From: Candidula unifasciata
Taxonomy: Eukaryota > Mollusca > Gastropoda > Stylommatophora > Geomitridae
Assembly (NCBI GenBank): GCA_905116865.2
Contig: CAJHNH020000835.1
Span: forward strand, 579,804 to 643,803
Direction of reading: 5' to 3'
DNA length: 64,000 nt
Below are positions 36,397 to 48,427 of the stretch, piece after piece; position 1 is the stretch's first letter; every line of letters begins with the position of its first letter. Position numbers and translations under genes: made by a program. The notes below the pieces were generated by a model. The model was not told the origin of the DNA and did not search any database. It saw only the letters and a program-made list of their open reading frames with translations.

Positions 36397-36470
36397 CATG
36401 TTCTTCCTGGTCGTTTCATGTTCTCCCAGTTAATTCTACGTTCTCCCGTCTCATTTCCTGCTCTATCCTG
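36397..36470. repeat. Two isolated diverged units of the 30.8-kb satellite
   Basis: CATGTTCTTCCTGG, TTTCATGTTCTCCCAGTTAA and TTCTACGTTCTCCCGTCTC match the 42-bp unit of the 30783-32310 array with extra divergence. They sit 4 kb away directly after the gag/protease relic. Confidence 0.6.
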
Positions 36471-36572
36471 ACAGGAGACATTGAACTAGGAGATGCTCCC
36501 GCACAGTTTGCAGAACATGTCCTTCGGGGTTTCCTACCGGTCCTTTCTAGATTTAGGAAGCATTTACGTGTT

Positions 36573-36745
36573 TGTTTCAGGCAATTCTTGATCTTGTCAT
36601 TTCTCCAGCTTGTAGTCGTGGAGATAGGAAACGTTTCAGGCAAAATGACTCCAAGTGTATCAGGCAAACGGACTCTCAGTGTATCAGGCAAAAGGACTCT
36701 CAATGTTTCAGGTTTAACAGTTTGTCCTCTTAGATTGTTGACTCC
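36573..36745. mobile_element. Low-copy interspersed repeat, copy 2, with 24-bp subrepeat
   Basis: It matches 17636-17755 (TTTCAGGCAATTCTTGATCT, TGTCATTTCTCCAGCTTG, CTTAGATTGT). Between the matching blocks an inserted 24-bp repeat (GTATCAGGCAAACGGACTCT CAGT type, three copies, 36640-36715) has grown from the TTTCAGGCAA word. Confidence 0.6.
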
Positions 36746-37199
36746 CCTGTTACTTTCGCGTCATTTTGCAAAAGTGAAACGTAATTTATTCTATAATCTG
36801 TAAAGATGCACCAAGGCATAGATTAGTAGCACTTGCAGGAAACTAGTTGATCAATTCAGGGAACATCTCTAGGACATTGAAAGGAAGACACTCAAACTAG
36901 TCCTTCTTCTCCAACAGCGCTGACATCAGAGGCGTATTGGATATATCTGTCACTGCCATAAAATCTTGCTCTGGTTTAAACTACGGGTCGTTTTTTTATT
37001 TTGAAAATGGCCTCATCTAAAATCTATGTGTTCTTAGACCGGGAGTATCAATCAATGTTCAGCATACCTTCACGTAAACAATCTAACTGTTCTTCAATTT
37101 CTTTATTTCTTTATTTTTTTTTTTGGGGGGGGGGGGGGGGTAGCACTTGTGGTTTTGGTACTTTGCCCATTGTTATTGTTGTGTAGTTCATGTAGAGAA
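36746..37199. other. No gene; G-run at 37123-37140
   Basis: Mixed DNA with T-run then G-run (37085-37140). No motif is recognised. Confidence 0.4.
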
Positions 37200-38340
37200 A
37201 GATTTTTAATTCAGTGCTTTATAGAGCGGAAACAGAGACCAGCTGAGGCCATTGCTGAAAAAAAAAAAAAAAAAATACAAATATTCATTAAGTGCTACCA
37301 GCGCAGAATAGAGGGAATTAAATAAAATGATAGAATCACTAAAGTAGAGCTTTGGGAGAGAACTATCACTAAAGTAGAGCTTTGGGAGAGAACTATCACT
37401 AAAGTAGAGCTTTGGGAGAGAACTATCACTAAAGTAGAGCTTTGGGAGAGAACTATCACTAAAGTAGAGCTTTGGGAGAGAACTATCACTAAAGTAAAGC
37501 TTTGGGAGAGAACTATCACTAAAATAGAGCTTTGGGAGAGAACTATCACTAAAGTAGAGCTTTGGGAGAGAACTATCACTAAAGTAGAGCTTTGGGAGAG
37601 AACTATCACTAAAGTAGAGCTTTGGGAGAGAACTATCACTAAAGTAAAGCTTTGGGAGAGAACTATCACTAAAGTAGAGCTTTGGGAGAGAACTATCACT
37701 AAAGTAGAGCTTTGGGAGAGAACTATCACTAAAGTAGAGCTTTGGAGAGAACTATCACTAAAGTAAAGCTTTGGGAGAGAACTATCACTAAAATAGAGCT
37801 TTGGGAGAGAACTATCACTAAAGTAGAGCTTTGGGAGAGAACTATCACTAAAGTAGAGCTTTGGGAGAGAACTATCACTAAAGTAGAGCTTTGGGAGAGA
37901 ACTATCACTAAAGTAGAGCTTTGGGAGAGAACTATCACTAAAATAGAGCTTTGGGAGAGAACTATCACTAAAGTAGAGCTTTGGGAGAGAACTATCACTA
38001 AAGTAGAGCTTTGGGAGAGAACTATCACTAAAGTAGAGCTTAGGGAGAGAACTATCACTAAAGTAGAGCTTTGGGAGAGAACTATCACTAAAGTAGAGCT
38101 TTGGGAGATAACTAAACAAGTTCCAGTGGACCAAGAGCTGAAGAAAAGACGTTGGCGTGAGATAGGACACACGTTGCGAAGACCTGAAAACATTATAACT
38201 AGAATGTCTTTGCACTGGAACCCACAGGGGATAGAAATAAAGGAAGACCAAATATCACACAGAAAAGAGAGCTAGAGAGTGCCGTTATAAAGAGTATAAG
38301 GACACAAGAAAAATTATATTAAGGCATAAAAACTATATAG
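37200..38340 (+). pseudogene. LINE RT C-terminal relic with in-frame tandem expansion
   Basis: Before the array the plus strand reads VLYRAETET (the LLYGAETW motif), an A-run, then KIQIFIKCYQRRIEGIK and RITKVELWERT. After the array the same frame continues as ITKQVPVDQELKKRRWREI, GHTLRRPENIITRMSLHWN and PQG, ending in a stop at 38273. This is the standard C-terminal tail of a LINE reverse transcriptase (KC.R.IL, ELWERT, RRWRWIGHTLR, WNPQG). Stops in the left part and the array make it dead. Confidence 0.88.
37334..38110 (+). repeat. 30-bp in-frame array from LINE codons, about 26 copies
   Basis: The unit is ATCACTAAAGTAGAGCTTTG plus GGAGAGAACT, i.e. ITKVELWERT per copy. The only variants are AAAGTA/AAAATA and GTAGAG/GTAAAG, plus one G deletion near 37743 that splits the frame. 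Both array edges lie within LINE codons, so the unit is native to the element. Confidence 0.95.
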
Positions 38341-39251
38341 ACATATGCAGTCATCTATGGTGGTACTTGCAATAGCTCCGGAGATAAGCTGCCCGAACGT
38401 ATGGGTTCGGTTCCACGTCCAGGTGAATAGCTGACCTGGTCTTCTTGAACGCCCCTGGGACTGAGCCTCGAGAGGCAGGGGGTAAGAAGTGTTACTTCAC
38501 CCTAGGTCTAGTGAATATCTATTCACGAAAGGAGCGTCCATTGTGGTTTCAGCCTCTTGACCTAGCAAAACCTCTCTTACCTCAAGACCATTGTGCGTGG
38601 CGAAGAGTCACAGCCTCCCCGAGGTAGTCCTGGTAACTGGGGGTGCTAATCCTCAGGCAAAACACAATGGATCTAGAGGAGCAAACCTCGATAATAAACC
38701 CGGTGCACCACACCGTACTGCCCCCTGTGGGAGGGAAGGAGCCAGAGGTGTGCTGAACAGTCTTAGGAATGGAAACAAGTATGCTAACCCCCTGAATACC
38801 AGAAACTATCGTGAAGGCACAGGGACTTAGGACGTGACAATCCAGTTGCCCCAACTACTCATGCTTAGGCCATGCTTAGAGCCACGAAGAGCTCAGCGAA
38901 ACCTGCAGGCAATCTTGTGGCGGGGAATGAGCACACTGTGAGCCTCACCTTAGCTACGTGTTAAAGGGGAAGGCAGAAACACAACCCATATTTCCTTTAG
39001 AACTGGTACAGGGCATTTCTAGCTGCTGCCCGGGGAGGGAGGTAATCCACAGACACCCCAGCACCACAATGCCAGTCCAAACGCCCCTCACCTTATAAAT
39101 GAAACCAGTACATGTGAGAAGTGAAGGCATCGGTTGGTGTTCCTCTCATGCCCTAGAGAATGTCGAGTTATCTTCAAAATATTCACGCTGTCCCATACAT
39201 TTTCCCACATATAGTAAAAAATACCATTGTCTTTGAAAAGAGATTTCGATG
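38341..39251. other. GC-richer DNA, possible retroelement leader
   Basis: This looks different in composition from its AT-rich flanks and has GGGTTCGGTTCC at 38401-38415 and GGCGGGGAATGAGCAC near 38920. Short frames on both strands (38445-38854) have no family match. It could be the 5' region of a non-LTR element, but I cannot show it. Confidence 0.3.
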
Positions 39252-40058
39252 CTAAAGAACATGTTTAAACACAGCAGCAGTTATGCTTGTCGTGCACAGC
39301 TAAAGAACATGTCTAAACACAGCTGCAGTTATGCTTGTCATGCACAGCTAAAGAACATGTCTAAACACAGCTGCAGTTATGCTTGTCGTGCACAGGTAAA
39401 GAACATGTCTAAACACAGCTGCAGTTATGCTTGTCGTGCACAGCTAAAGAACATGTCTAAACACAGCTGCAGTTATGCTTGTCGTGCACAGGTAAAGAAC
39501 ATGTCTAAACACAGCTGCAGTTATGCTTGTCGTGCACAGCTAAAGAACATGTCTAAACACAGCTGCAGTTATGCTTATCGCGCACAGCTAAAGAACATGT
39601 CTAATCACAGCTGCAGTTATGCTTGTCGTGCACAGCTAAAGAACATGTCTAAACACAGCTGCAGTTATGCTTGTCGTGCACAGCTAAAGAACATGTCTAA
39701 ACACAGCTGCAGTTATGCTTGTCGTGCACAGCTAAAGAAAACGTCCAATCACAGCTGCAGTTATGCTTGTCATGCACAGCCAAAGAACATGTCTAAACAC
39801 AGCTGCAGTTATGCTTGTCGTGCACAGCCAAAGAACATGTCTAAACACAGCTGCAGTTATGCTTGTCGTACACAGCTAAGAACATGTATAAACACAGCTG
39901 TAGTTATGCTTGTGTACAGTCAAAGAACATGTCTAATCACAGCTGCAGTTATGCTTGCCGTGCACAGCTAAAGAACATGTCTAATCACAGCTGCAGTTAT
40001 GCTTGTCGTGCACAGCTAAAGAACATGTCTAAACACAGCTGCAGTTATGCTTGCAATG
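39252..40058 (+). repeat. 48-bp minisatellite, about 17 copies
   Basis: The unit is CTAAAGAACATGTCTAAACA plus CAGCTGCAGTTATGCTTGTC and GTGCACAG. A 16-codon period (LKNMSKHSCSYACRAQ) gives a 240-codon open frame from 39249. Two indels near 39873 and 39912 shift it. The frame has no recognised domain before or after, so I call it a repeat. Confidence 0.95.
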
Positions 40059-40984
40059 GCGTTCATAATACGTTGATTTATCCCAAGTATGAGCACTTAT
40101 TTGATACCCTGTATAACTGAAAGACCTTACGCCCGTTGCCCCACTGTCATAGAAAGAATGCTATTTTGTGAACAGAAGTTTAAAAGCCCGTGTTTCTAAA
40201 GTGACTATAACTAATCTAAGACTAAGTACCGTGTGAATTCGATTCTCGCCTTGTTTGAGTGAAACAAACTGTTCCCCACCAACTGATATATCCCAGCGAC
40301 ACGGACAACCCAACAATCGATAGTCTTCGTTGCAACAAGAAACCAAACTTGTGCCCTGGCAGATATGCAAGTTCTAGACCTTTAACTCAATCCCACATGA
40401 TGTATACTCAGTCCCGCAGGCCATGCTTGGCTCTTGGTGTCCGGGCTTTCAACTGTAAGTGTCAGATCTTCCAGTGAAATAGAAAAACCGATCCGACTTT
40501 AATATTCTAAGTGCTCAAATTCACGAAAGTCTCCATTTCAGATCAGTTGAATCCGAGTCTGTCCCTGGCTAGCACAGTTGGGCCCAGACCGCTGATATCA
40601 GATGATGGTTGCTGGTTCCTCGGATGCTCAACAAGTCACGTTTCTATTAAATCTATAATTCAGATTTCCACGAGAGCGGCTGTTGGCTGGAAACTCGCTA
40701 ATTCAGGCCGGCGTCTATTAGATCGTGTTGACTAAACTTGGCGGGATAAACTGTCATCCGGAATCACTTGCTGTCGATGTAAGGGTAGATAACTTTGCTG
40801 TGAGCGATACATAGGTGGGAGGAAACCAGTCTTGCTAGTGGTGATAGTGATAGATGTTGTTGTGTGCATGTGTATGCGCACGTTTTCGTAAGTTCTTGCA
40901 TGCGCGCATTTGTTTTGTGTGTTTGCGTGTGTAAAACAACAACAGAATGCAATACTAGAGTGATAGTCCCGCAGTAACATAAAT
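40059..40984. other. No recognisable gene
   Basis: Mixed DNA. A B-box-like GAATTCGATTCTCGCC at 40237-40252 has no convincing A box upstream. 40855-40930 is TG-rich. Confidence 0.35.
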
Positions 40985-41215
40985 AGTATGTGCATATGTA
41001 TGTATATTTTGGTCATATCAAGCGCCACGACGGATTGGGAAAAAATTATAGCAGAAGGCATGGTACCAGGAAGGAGGGGTAGGGGCCGACCGACACGAAG
41101 ATGGTAGGATATAAGTGACTCCTTGAGTATGAAAGTTCATGAGGAGGGAGAACTGGGGAGAGACCGAGTTTCTTTCAGGCAGACTGTGATGAGAGTGACG
41201 TTCTGCAAAGGATCT
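40985..41215 (+). pseudogene. LINE RT C-terminal relic
   Basis: YFGHIKRHDGLGK, then a one-base frame change to IAEGMVPGRRGRGRPTRRW, a stop, then SLSMKVHEEGELGRDRVSF and RQTVMRVTFCKGSAT followed by a stop. FGHI, GRGRP.RRW and the R-x-F-R tail are usual for LINE C-termini. A stop, a frameshift and the missing RT core show a truncated dead copy. Confidence 0.8.
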
Positions 41216-41249
41216 GCTACATGATGATAATGATGCATATGTATGAGAA

Positions 41250-41329
41250 GTGTGTGTGTGTGTGTGTGTGTCTGGGTGGGTGAGTGGGTGCGTGCGTGCG
41301 TGCGAGCGAGCGTGCGTGTGTGTGCGTGC

Positions 41330-41360
<31 letters not shown>

Positions 41361-41490
41361 AGTGAGTGAGTGAGTGAGTGAGTGGTGAGTGAGTTAGTGA
41401 GTGAGTGAGTGTGTGTGTGTGTGTGTGAGTGAGTGAGTGAGTGAGTGAGTGAGTGAGTGAGTGTGTGTGTGTGTGTGTGTGTGTGATGCA
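41250..41490. repeat. Compound GT / TGCG / GTGA microsatellites
   Basis: (GT)n at 41251-41270, GTGCGTGC-type repeats at 41290-41360, then AGTGAGTG runs at 41360-41460 with (GT)n at 41410-41426 and 41461-41484. The minus-strand Thr/His/Leu frames are artefacts. Confidence 0.93.
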
Positions 41491-41532
41491 CGCACATGCA
41501 TGCGAGTAACAGAGGAAAGGGAAAAGATATAG

Positions 41533-41854
<322 letters not shown>

Positions 41855-42995
41855 ACAAAGAATTCTACGTTCACTGTTTAGTTGTTGTCCATATTGAAAT
41901 CTGGAGCACATCTGTATGGCCTAGTGGTGCCATGTCCTCAGATTCAACAGCCATCACAGTTATTCCGGGCTCAACGTAGACAGTAGTGGTCGTCCGCTTG
42001 CAGACCATAGGCTCCCTTCCCCCCTCCCCCACCCAATTTTTTTAATGGATATATACAGGAAGGTAGACGCTCTCGTGGAGGCTAAAAAAAAAACCAGCAG
42101 GCTAAAGGCGCCACTTAAAGCCGTTAATACAGATTTGCTTTGAGAAACTGCTGTACGAGACTGTACCAAACGGCGAAAGACGATCCAATGTGTCTCTCCA
42201 AGCACTCTTTCTGCTTTATTTCGTATCGCTCTAAAGTTTTTGTTTGGCTCACCACAAATAGAATTCAATAACAAAATCGCCCTGCTCCTTTGTGACCCTA
42301 GACGATTATATTCAATATCACGTGCCGTGCCGATTAGCACAGGTGGTAACAGTCGGCCATCATGCACGATCAGTAGTGTCACGGATCAGGTCAGAGCTCT
42401 GGTCCGGCCCCAATCATGTGGCCAAACCATCAGGGAGTTAATCTATTTGTATATTATTTACCACACTCCCCCTTTTCACCATTCCCCATCTATTTTACCG
42501 TTTTTCATCGTACACCCGGATCAATACCATCCCTTAAAAAAGTAAACAGTTAAAAACTTCTGTAATTAAAAAAAAAACAGAAAGAAAATGTAGTGACTGT
42601 ATTTGTTTTCTTTATTTAATGTCTTTTATCTAAGTTTGACAAGAGATTCACCCCAGTGCCACCCAGTCGCATGTACTTCACTCTCTGCCTGTTTCATTGG
42701 ACAAGAATGGCCAGTCTCATTAAGTACACTGAGAGAGGGTGGTACAATCTTCATTTTTATGTCAAGATCTATGTTCAGATTTTCAAAGCAATGAACGCGC
42801 ACATTATCTAGCCAAAAAACCAAACTGTTAATGAATTTTCTGGCACTAGTCTAGAGCGATGTCATCACCGCCATGGCAGATGTGTAGCACTGAGGTGATT
42901 ATCATGTAGCGTCAACAAGAGGACACGACAGGTTATATGGCAGGGTGGTTCTTCAGACTGGAACTGCATCGGCTCTCTCTAGGACAATGTCTGTT
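41855..42995. other. No recognisable gene
   Basis: Mixed DNA with A-runs at 42080-42090 and 42567-42576. Minus frame 41960-42382 (140 codons) has no recognised motif. Confidence 0.35.
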
Positions 42996-43500
42996 TTATG
43001 TTTTTGTGCCATGTTTTTGTGCACCATAACTGCATGTGCCGTGTCAGTGGGACCCATATTTTTGTGCACCATAACTGCATGTGCCAAGTCAGAGAGACTC
43101 ATGTTTTTGTGCACCATAACTGCATGTGCCAAGCCAGAGAGACTCATGTTTTGTGCACCATAACTGCATGTGCCAAGTCAGAGAGACTCATGTTTTTGTG
43201 CACCATAACTGCATGTGCCAAGTCAGAGAGACTCATGTTTTTGTGCACCATAACTGCATGTGCCAAGCCAGAGAGACTCATGTTTTTGTGCACCATAACT
43301 GCATGTGCCGAGTCAGTGGGACCCATGTTTTTGTGCACCATAATTGCATGTGCCGAGTCAGTGAGAACTATGTCGTTGTGCATCATAACTGCATGTGCCG
43401 AGACCCATGTTTTTGTGCACAATAATTGCATGTGCCGAGTCAGTGAGACCCATGTCGTTGTGCATCATAACTGCATGTGCCGAGACCCATGTTTTTGAGG
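42996..43500. repeat. 45-bp minisatellite, about 11 copies
   Basis: The unit is TGTGCCAAGTCAGAGAGACT plus CATGTTTTTGTGCACCATAA and CTGCA. A 15-codon period gives ETHVFVHHNCMCQVR. A T deletion at 43150 and shortened units at 43399 and 43481 shift frames. Confidence 0.95.
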
Positions 43501-44563
43501 AATGCAGTTTACTGTGTCTCTTTGAGTGTCTGAAAATTCTAATCTGCGTGTTTCTGCCAAGACTTTTAAGACTGTCTGCTGTTACACTGTCTGCACTGCT
43601 TCTTATATTCTACCCACTTCAACTTCATAGACATGGATTAGTTAGGGGTCAGTGAGAGGCGATGACATAGTAGGGTGTGTTAACCGATCGTGTGCGAAGA
43701 AAGGAAACCAAAGCAGCCAAAATATCAGTTTTTAAAGAGAGTCAACTAAAACAGATTTAAAGCGGTACAGTTAGGTAGGGCATACTTAATGTAATTCTCT
43801 CGTTTATTATTGCTTTCTCTCAGTCCTGCGTGTATTACTTTAATGTGGTCACTTCCGTGTGTGTGTGTGTGTTTGTGTGTGCGTGCGTGCGTGCGTGTGT
43901 GTGGGTGGGTGGGAAGGTCTGTGTGTGTGTGCATGCGTGCGTGTGTATTGTTTTACTGATAAAGGCTAATCGCCGCCATGTCCACTGTTTCATCAGGAAA
44001 TAGACGCTACAAAGACCCGTGAAGCTGGGTCTGCAGGACTGGAGCCCAGGAATCTGACCAAAACTTCAGAAAACGAACTTCCAATGTTAATACAAAACAT
44101 TTGTAAACTATGATAAACTTTCTGAAGATGGTCTCTTTAGAGAGCTTCCACGACTAGGAAGTCACATAGAAGCTGTCGACGTTTTAGAAATAGATTCGAT
44201 GATTATCTTCTTTAAGATTTGCAGAACTTTCATATTCTGAAGAAATTCTGACTAAAGCCTCACAATTCTAGTTTAACGCTTTGTGTTTCTTAAGCATCAC
44301 GTGAGAGGAGTTTATCCAAACTTAGATCGATGAGGAGTTAGTTATAGGTTCACAGGGTGGGAGTCAAGCACAGCTTTCTGACGCAGTCTTCTCCTCAAAT
44401 TAAAACCAAACAGCCAAACGAATTCATTCTGAAGAGGTGATTTCAACATTTGCAGAGAACTAAATTAGTAAACAAGTATTACGTGTGTTGTGCTAAAAAA
44501 GATTAGGTAAACAAACGAGACAACACCATGTGCATACTGTATTTTATTTTTCAAGTGTGTGTC
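43501..44563. other. No gene; TG microsatellite at 43857-43945
   Basis: TGTG/TGCG repeats at 43857-43945. The rest is mixed sequence with no recognised exon. Confidence 0.4.
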
Positions 44564-44572
44564 TGTCTGTGT

Positions 44573-44610
<38 letters not shown>

Positions 44611-44755
44611 GTCTGTGGTAGGGGTTGAGAAGAAATGTGCCACCTGACCTTGCTAGTACGAAACTACAGACGGCTGTCTTTGGTCCAGGGGTTGAGAAGA
44701 AATGTGCCACCTGACCTTGCTAGTACGAAACTACAGACAGCTGTCTGGGGTAGAA
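44564..44755. repeat. (GT)n plus 67-bp tandem duplication
   Basis: (GT)n at 44576-44608 is followed by two copies, starting at 44621 and 44688, of GGGGTTGAGAAGAAATGTGC, CACCTGACCTTGCTAGTACG and AAACTACAGAC. Confidence 0.88.
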
Positions 44756-44874
44756 CAGGCACCTAATGCGACACCCAGAGTGTGAGAGGTGGTAACAGTA
44801 AATCGCTCAACTACTCGACACGGCACGTGATGATGTGTTTAAGACGACTATAGACACTTGATCTGGCTGACGAA

Positions 44875-44945
44875 AAGCCTTGTATAGGATTCAAACTCTG
44901 ACCATACTCGCAGCAGTATAGTGCACTATACTGCGTCAGCCTGTT
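44875..44945 (-). mobile_element. tRNA-like SINE head (minus)
   Basis: The minus strand reads GCTGACGCAGTATAGTGC, then CTGCTGCGAGTATGGTC and AGAGTTTGAATCCTATAC. The B-box-like GTTTGAATCC is spaced from an A-box-like GACGCAGTATAG as in tRNA heads. The anticodon-arm position contains a 22-bp palindrome. Confidence 0.5.
44913..44934. other. Perfect 22-bp palindrome
   Basis: Left arm GCAGTATAGTG, right arm CACTATACTGC with no spacer. It lies inside the tRNA-like head above, so an anticodon arm drifted to full symmetry is one explanation. Confidence 0.75.
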
Positions 44946-45430
44946 TACTTAGGCACGTCGTTTCTAAGCAGTTTTGTTATTTGAAGGCAGTATCTACAAG
45001 AAATCGTTACATCTACATCTTCCCCGTGTATGCCAGGTGCCAGAATTGACGTACAGATACATCAAGGCCGTCCATCAGGGAGAGACCTGGGGCAGCAACA
45101 AGATGGAAGCCGAGTTCTTGTCGATGTCGTTCTGTGGTGGATTGTTACGGATGCGCATTATCGACATCACATGTCTATTTCTGACAGACGCTACCAGGGT
45201 TTTTGCTCGCATGCAGCCATATTGAAGGAATTGTTGGCATAGTGGGGAAAACATCATCATCCTGTGACACAACGATGTTGGGTCATCGGTTTCTGCTATC
45301 TGTCTGATCAGCTCTCTACACCTTCAGAAAGGGGAAAGCTTACGACAAGAAATAGTTTGGCCTGGGTAGCACACTCAGGCACGTCTTGACAAGGAACACA
45401 TTATCTGCTCGAGGGTCTAAAAATGTAGTA
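44946..45430. other. No recognisable gene
   Basis: Open frames at 44974-45225 and 45030-45242 (plus) have no family resemblance that I can defend. Confidence 0.35.
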
Positions 45431-45742
45431 CATGGGGGGGGGGGGGGGGGGGGGGGGGGGGTGGTGATATGTTCCGTGACGTGAATTCACTTCAAATTCA
45501 TGTACTACTGGCTGGGGGGGGGGGGGGGGAGGGGGCGCAGGTTAACTGTTCCGTGAGGTGAATTCACTTCAAATTCATGCATTACTGGCTGGGGGGAGGG
45601 TTGCGGGTGATATGTTCCGTGAGATGAATTCACTTCAAATTCATGCATTGCTGGTTGGGGTGGGGGGGGGGTGGGGGGGGGGAGGTGATGTGTTCCGTGA
45701 GGTGAATTCACTTCAAATTCATGTATTACTGGCTGGGGTGTC
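45431..45742. repeat. G-run/EcoRI-palindrome tandem array, four copies
   Basis: Each ~70-80-bp unit has TGTTCCGTGAGGTGAATTCA, CTTCAAATTCATG and ACTGGCTGGGG followed by a G-run of variable length (26 at 45436-45461, then 13, 6 plus 3, 10 plus 8). GTGAATTCAC is a perfect 10-bp palindrome in every copy. The G-runs could form quadruplexes on the plus strand. Confidence 0.88.
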
Positions 45743-46594
45743 CGACACATCTTCTATGAATTGGACATGCTGAATGCGACAAGTAATAACAACACTGGAC
45801 AGATAAAAGGATGCTGTTTACATGAAGACAGTCATAAGCGGCTAAGTAAACATTGCAGATGGAACTGGAATGAGACACACAAACACTCACATAGACATCT
45901 GCGCTGGCACCTGGGGGCTTAGGCACCTCCCCCCCCCCCCCCCATCATTCTAGAAAAAGTAGGAGCCCAAATCACCCCCAGCCACTAGAACATTCACCCT
46001 TAAACCCTATAACTGGAACTTCGATATACGTCATTAATCCGTTCCTGTGGGGAAAAAAAGGGGAGGGGGGAGGGGTTGAAAAAAAGACGAATACCAAACG
46101 AATGTGTCCTATAGACATTACATTTTTAAAAATGTTTTTATCTGCACCCAGCCTTATATTTTGCCTATCTGTATTTTAAACACCCCCCCCCCCTCCCGCC
46201 CAACCCTCCCTCATGAGGGATATTTATTTAGGTGTCTTTGTTGGCATGTCTATCGCACAGCTTGAAATTCACAACTTTGGAATACAGACAGAATTCATCT
46301 CAAATTTATATTAAACAGGCATAAGTCGAGTAACAAATATAGCAACAATTTACAACCACAGCAGACCGTAATGCTTTGTCTAGAATACACAAGCATTTAA
46401 GAACGAGATTTGATTGGTAGCTTACATTATGTTATACGTCATTTACAAAAATAAACAGGGGGGGGGGGGGAGAGAGAGACACTTGATGCCGCAAAAATGT
46501 TATATATGTAATTAACATAGAGACAATGTATTGATCGGCACTTACAGAAAGAAGTAGAAAGGTAGAACACACTGGACAATATAAAAATCGAAAG
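45743..46594. other. No gene; C-runs and G-runs
   Basis: C-runs at 45929-45942 and 46180-46192, G-run at 46459-46470. Otherwise AT-rich and mixed sequence. Confidence 0.4.
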
Positions 46595-46652
46595 CTATAG
46601 TTGCCGTGCCGGGAATCGAAACTGTCACCTCCAGGCGTGTGCGCCTCGCTAT
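46595..46652 (-). mobile_element. tRNA-like head (minus)
   Basis: The minus strand reads TAGCGAGGCGCACACGCCTGG, then GTTTCGATTCCCGGCAC. The B-box GTTTCGATTCCCGG is strong and the A-box-like start is at the right distance. It could be a SINE head or a tRNA pseudogene. Confidence 0.5.
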
Positions 46653-46664
46653 GGATTTTTTTTA

Positions 46665-47330
46665 TTTATTATACGATGGTTGGGCTGAGTTAAGTAAGTC
46701 AAGAATTGACATCACAGCACTCGAGGCATTGCCATGCATGCTCCGTCCTCATCTTCAGCAGACAACGCAGAGTTCCAATCCTGATGGAACCGATCACAAT
46801 CTGGTTAAATGTCCGTCTTGCCTTTCCTCTGAGTGTAGTGAGCCGGCCAGACCCTCTGGTTACACCCAGGTGTCTCATTCTCTCCAGGCCATAATAATCT
46901 TCTTTCTCTGCTGATTCCGTTGCTTGTTCTTACAGGCCCTTGTCCACATCTGCCTTGTCATGTATCAATTCACCACCCAGGGGTGCAGATCTAGCCAATC
47001 TGTCTGCCTGTTCATTACCCACCACACCGGCATTGCCTGGACAAAAGGTCCAGTATGCTCACTACCCGTGAACTTCCCATCGAAGTTTGCGACTCTGCTC
47101 GAAACACCCCTGTCTTCACCTTTCTCAGCAAGCTTTCAGAGTCTGTTACAATTACGACATGTGTATGCATCTTGTTCTCTAGCCATGAGAGAGCTGCAGT
47201 TACCGCCTCCACCTCCATTCTCATGCTAGATGTTGTTGCGCTGTATGCTAGGCTGTCTTGCACCAAAAAATTTCGATTTGTCGATAAAACCCGCATTTTT
47301 CCCAAGTGGACAGCCATTCCTTAATTTCAA
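46665..47330 (-). pseudogene. LINE RNase H domain relic (minus)
   Basis: The minus strand encodes SSMRMEVEAVTAALSWLEN (acidic E of RNase H), VIVTDSESLLRKVKTG (TDS acidic site), then after a frameshift near 47035 YWTFCPGNAGVVGNEQADR with the final Asp. A stop, then YYGLERMRHLGVTRGSGR, ARRTFNQIVIGSIRIGTLR and EHAWQCLECCDVNS with C-x2-C close before the stop at 46710. The usual His of PGHAG is Asn. Same family as 59971-60405. Confidence 0.85.
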
Positions 47331-47837
47331 CACTTCAAACCGGACCATCGTATATTTTTCCTCGTCTGATGAAATTTCCTTTATTCTTTCAGTTTCTTGT
47401 TCTTGATGAAGCTTGAGTTATCCTTGTGTCGTGAGATCCGCTTTATGATGCTCCTCGACGGCCATGCAAATATTGACATGTCGGCCGATTATCAACCAAA
47501 CATTGCAATTGAAAAGAAAAAGAGAGAAAAAAATTTTTTTTTTAACGGACGAATACTGGCGTGAACAAATATGGGAGTTCCACTGTATAGACGTTCTGTT
47601 GTAAATTGTTTGAGCTGGCAAGGAAGTGTGTATGGGTGGGAAGAGAAGGATGTGGGTAAAATCAGTGTGCTACAGTTAGCATCTACAAGATTAGACACTT
47701 GCTAGGTGACAAGTGACACTTAAGCTATGTCAGTTCTTCAGTTAGTAACCAGACAGAAGTGACATACAGTTCTACCAGACAGGTACCCAAGATTTGGTTC
47801 ATGTTGTTAACATTAGTCAGATTACCTCCAGCTTATC
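47331..47837. other. No recognisable gene
   Basis: Mixed AT-rich DNA. This may include the upstream remains of the minus-strand LINE, but no motif is readable. Confidence 0.4.

Positions 47838-48427
<590 letters not shown>

Noticed and set aside
39249..39971. 240-codon frame with repeated CSYAC as a secreted Cys-rich protein
   Set aside because: Non-repeated sequence on both sides shows no signal peptide or domain, and indels shift the frame near 39873.
42998..43498. HHNCMC-type metal-binding repeat protein
   Set aside because: Frame broken by several indels; open reading only reflects the 45-bp unit.
44974..45242. Two overlapping plus frames resembling a transposase end (QQDGSR, DVVLWWIV)
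   Set aside because: Short and without the catalytic motifs; resemblance is too weak to defend.
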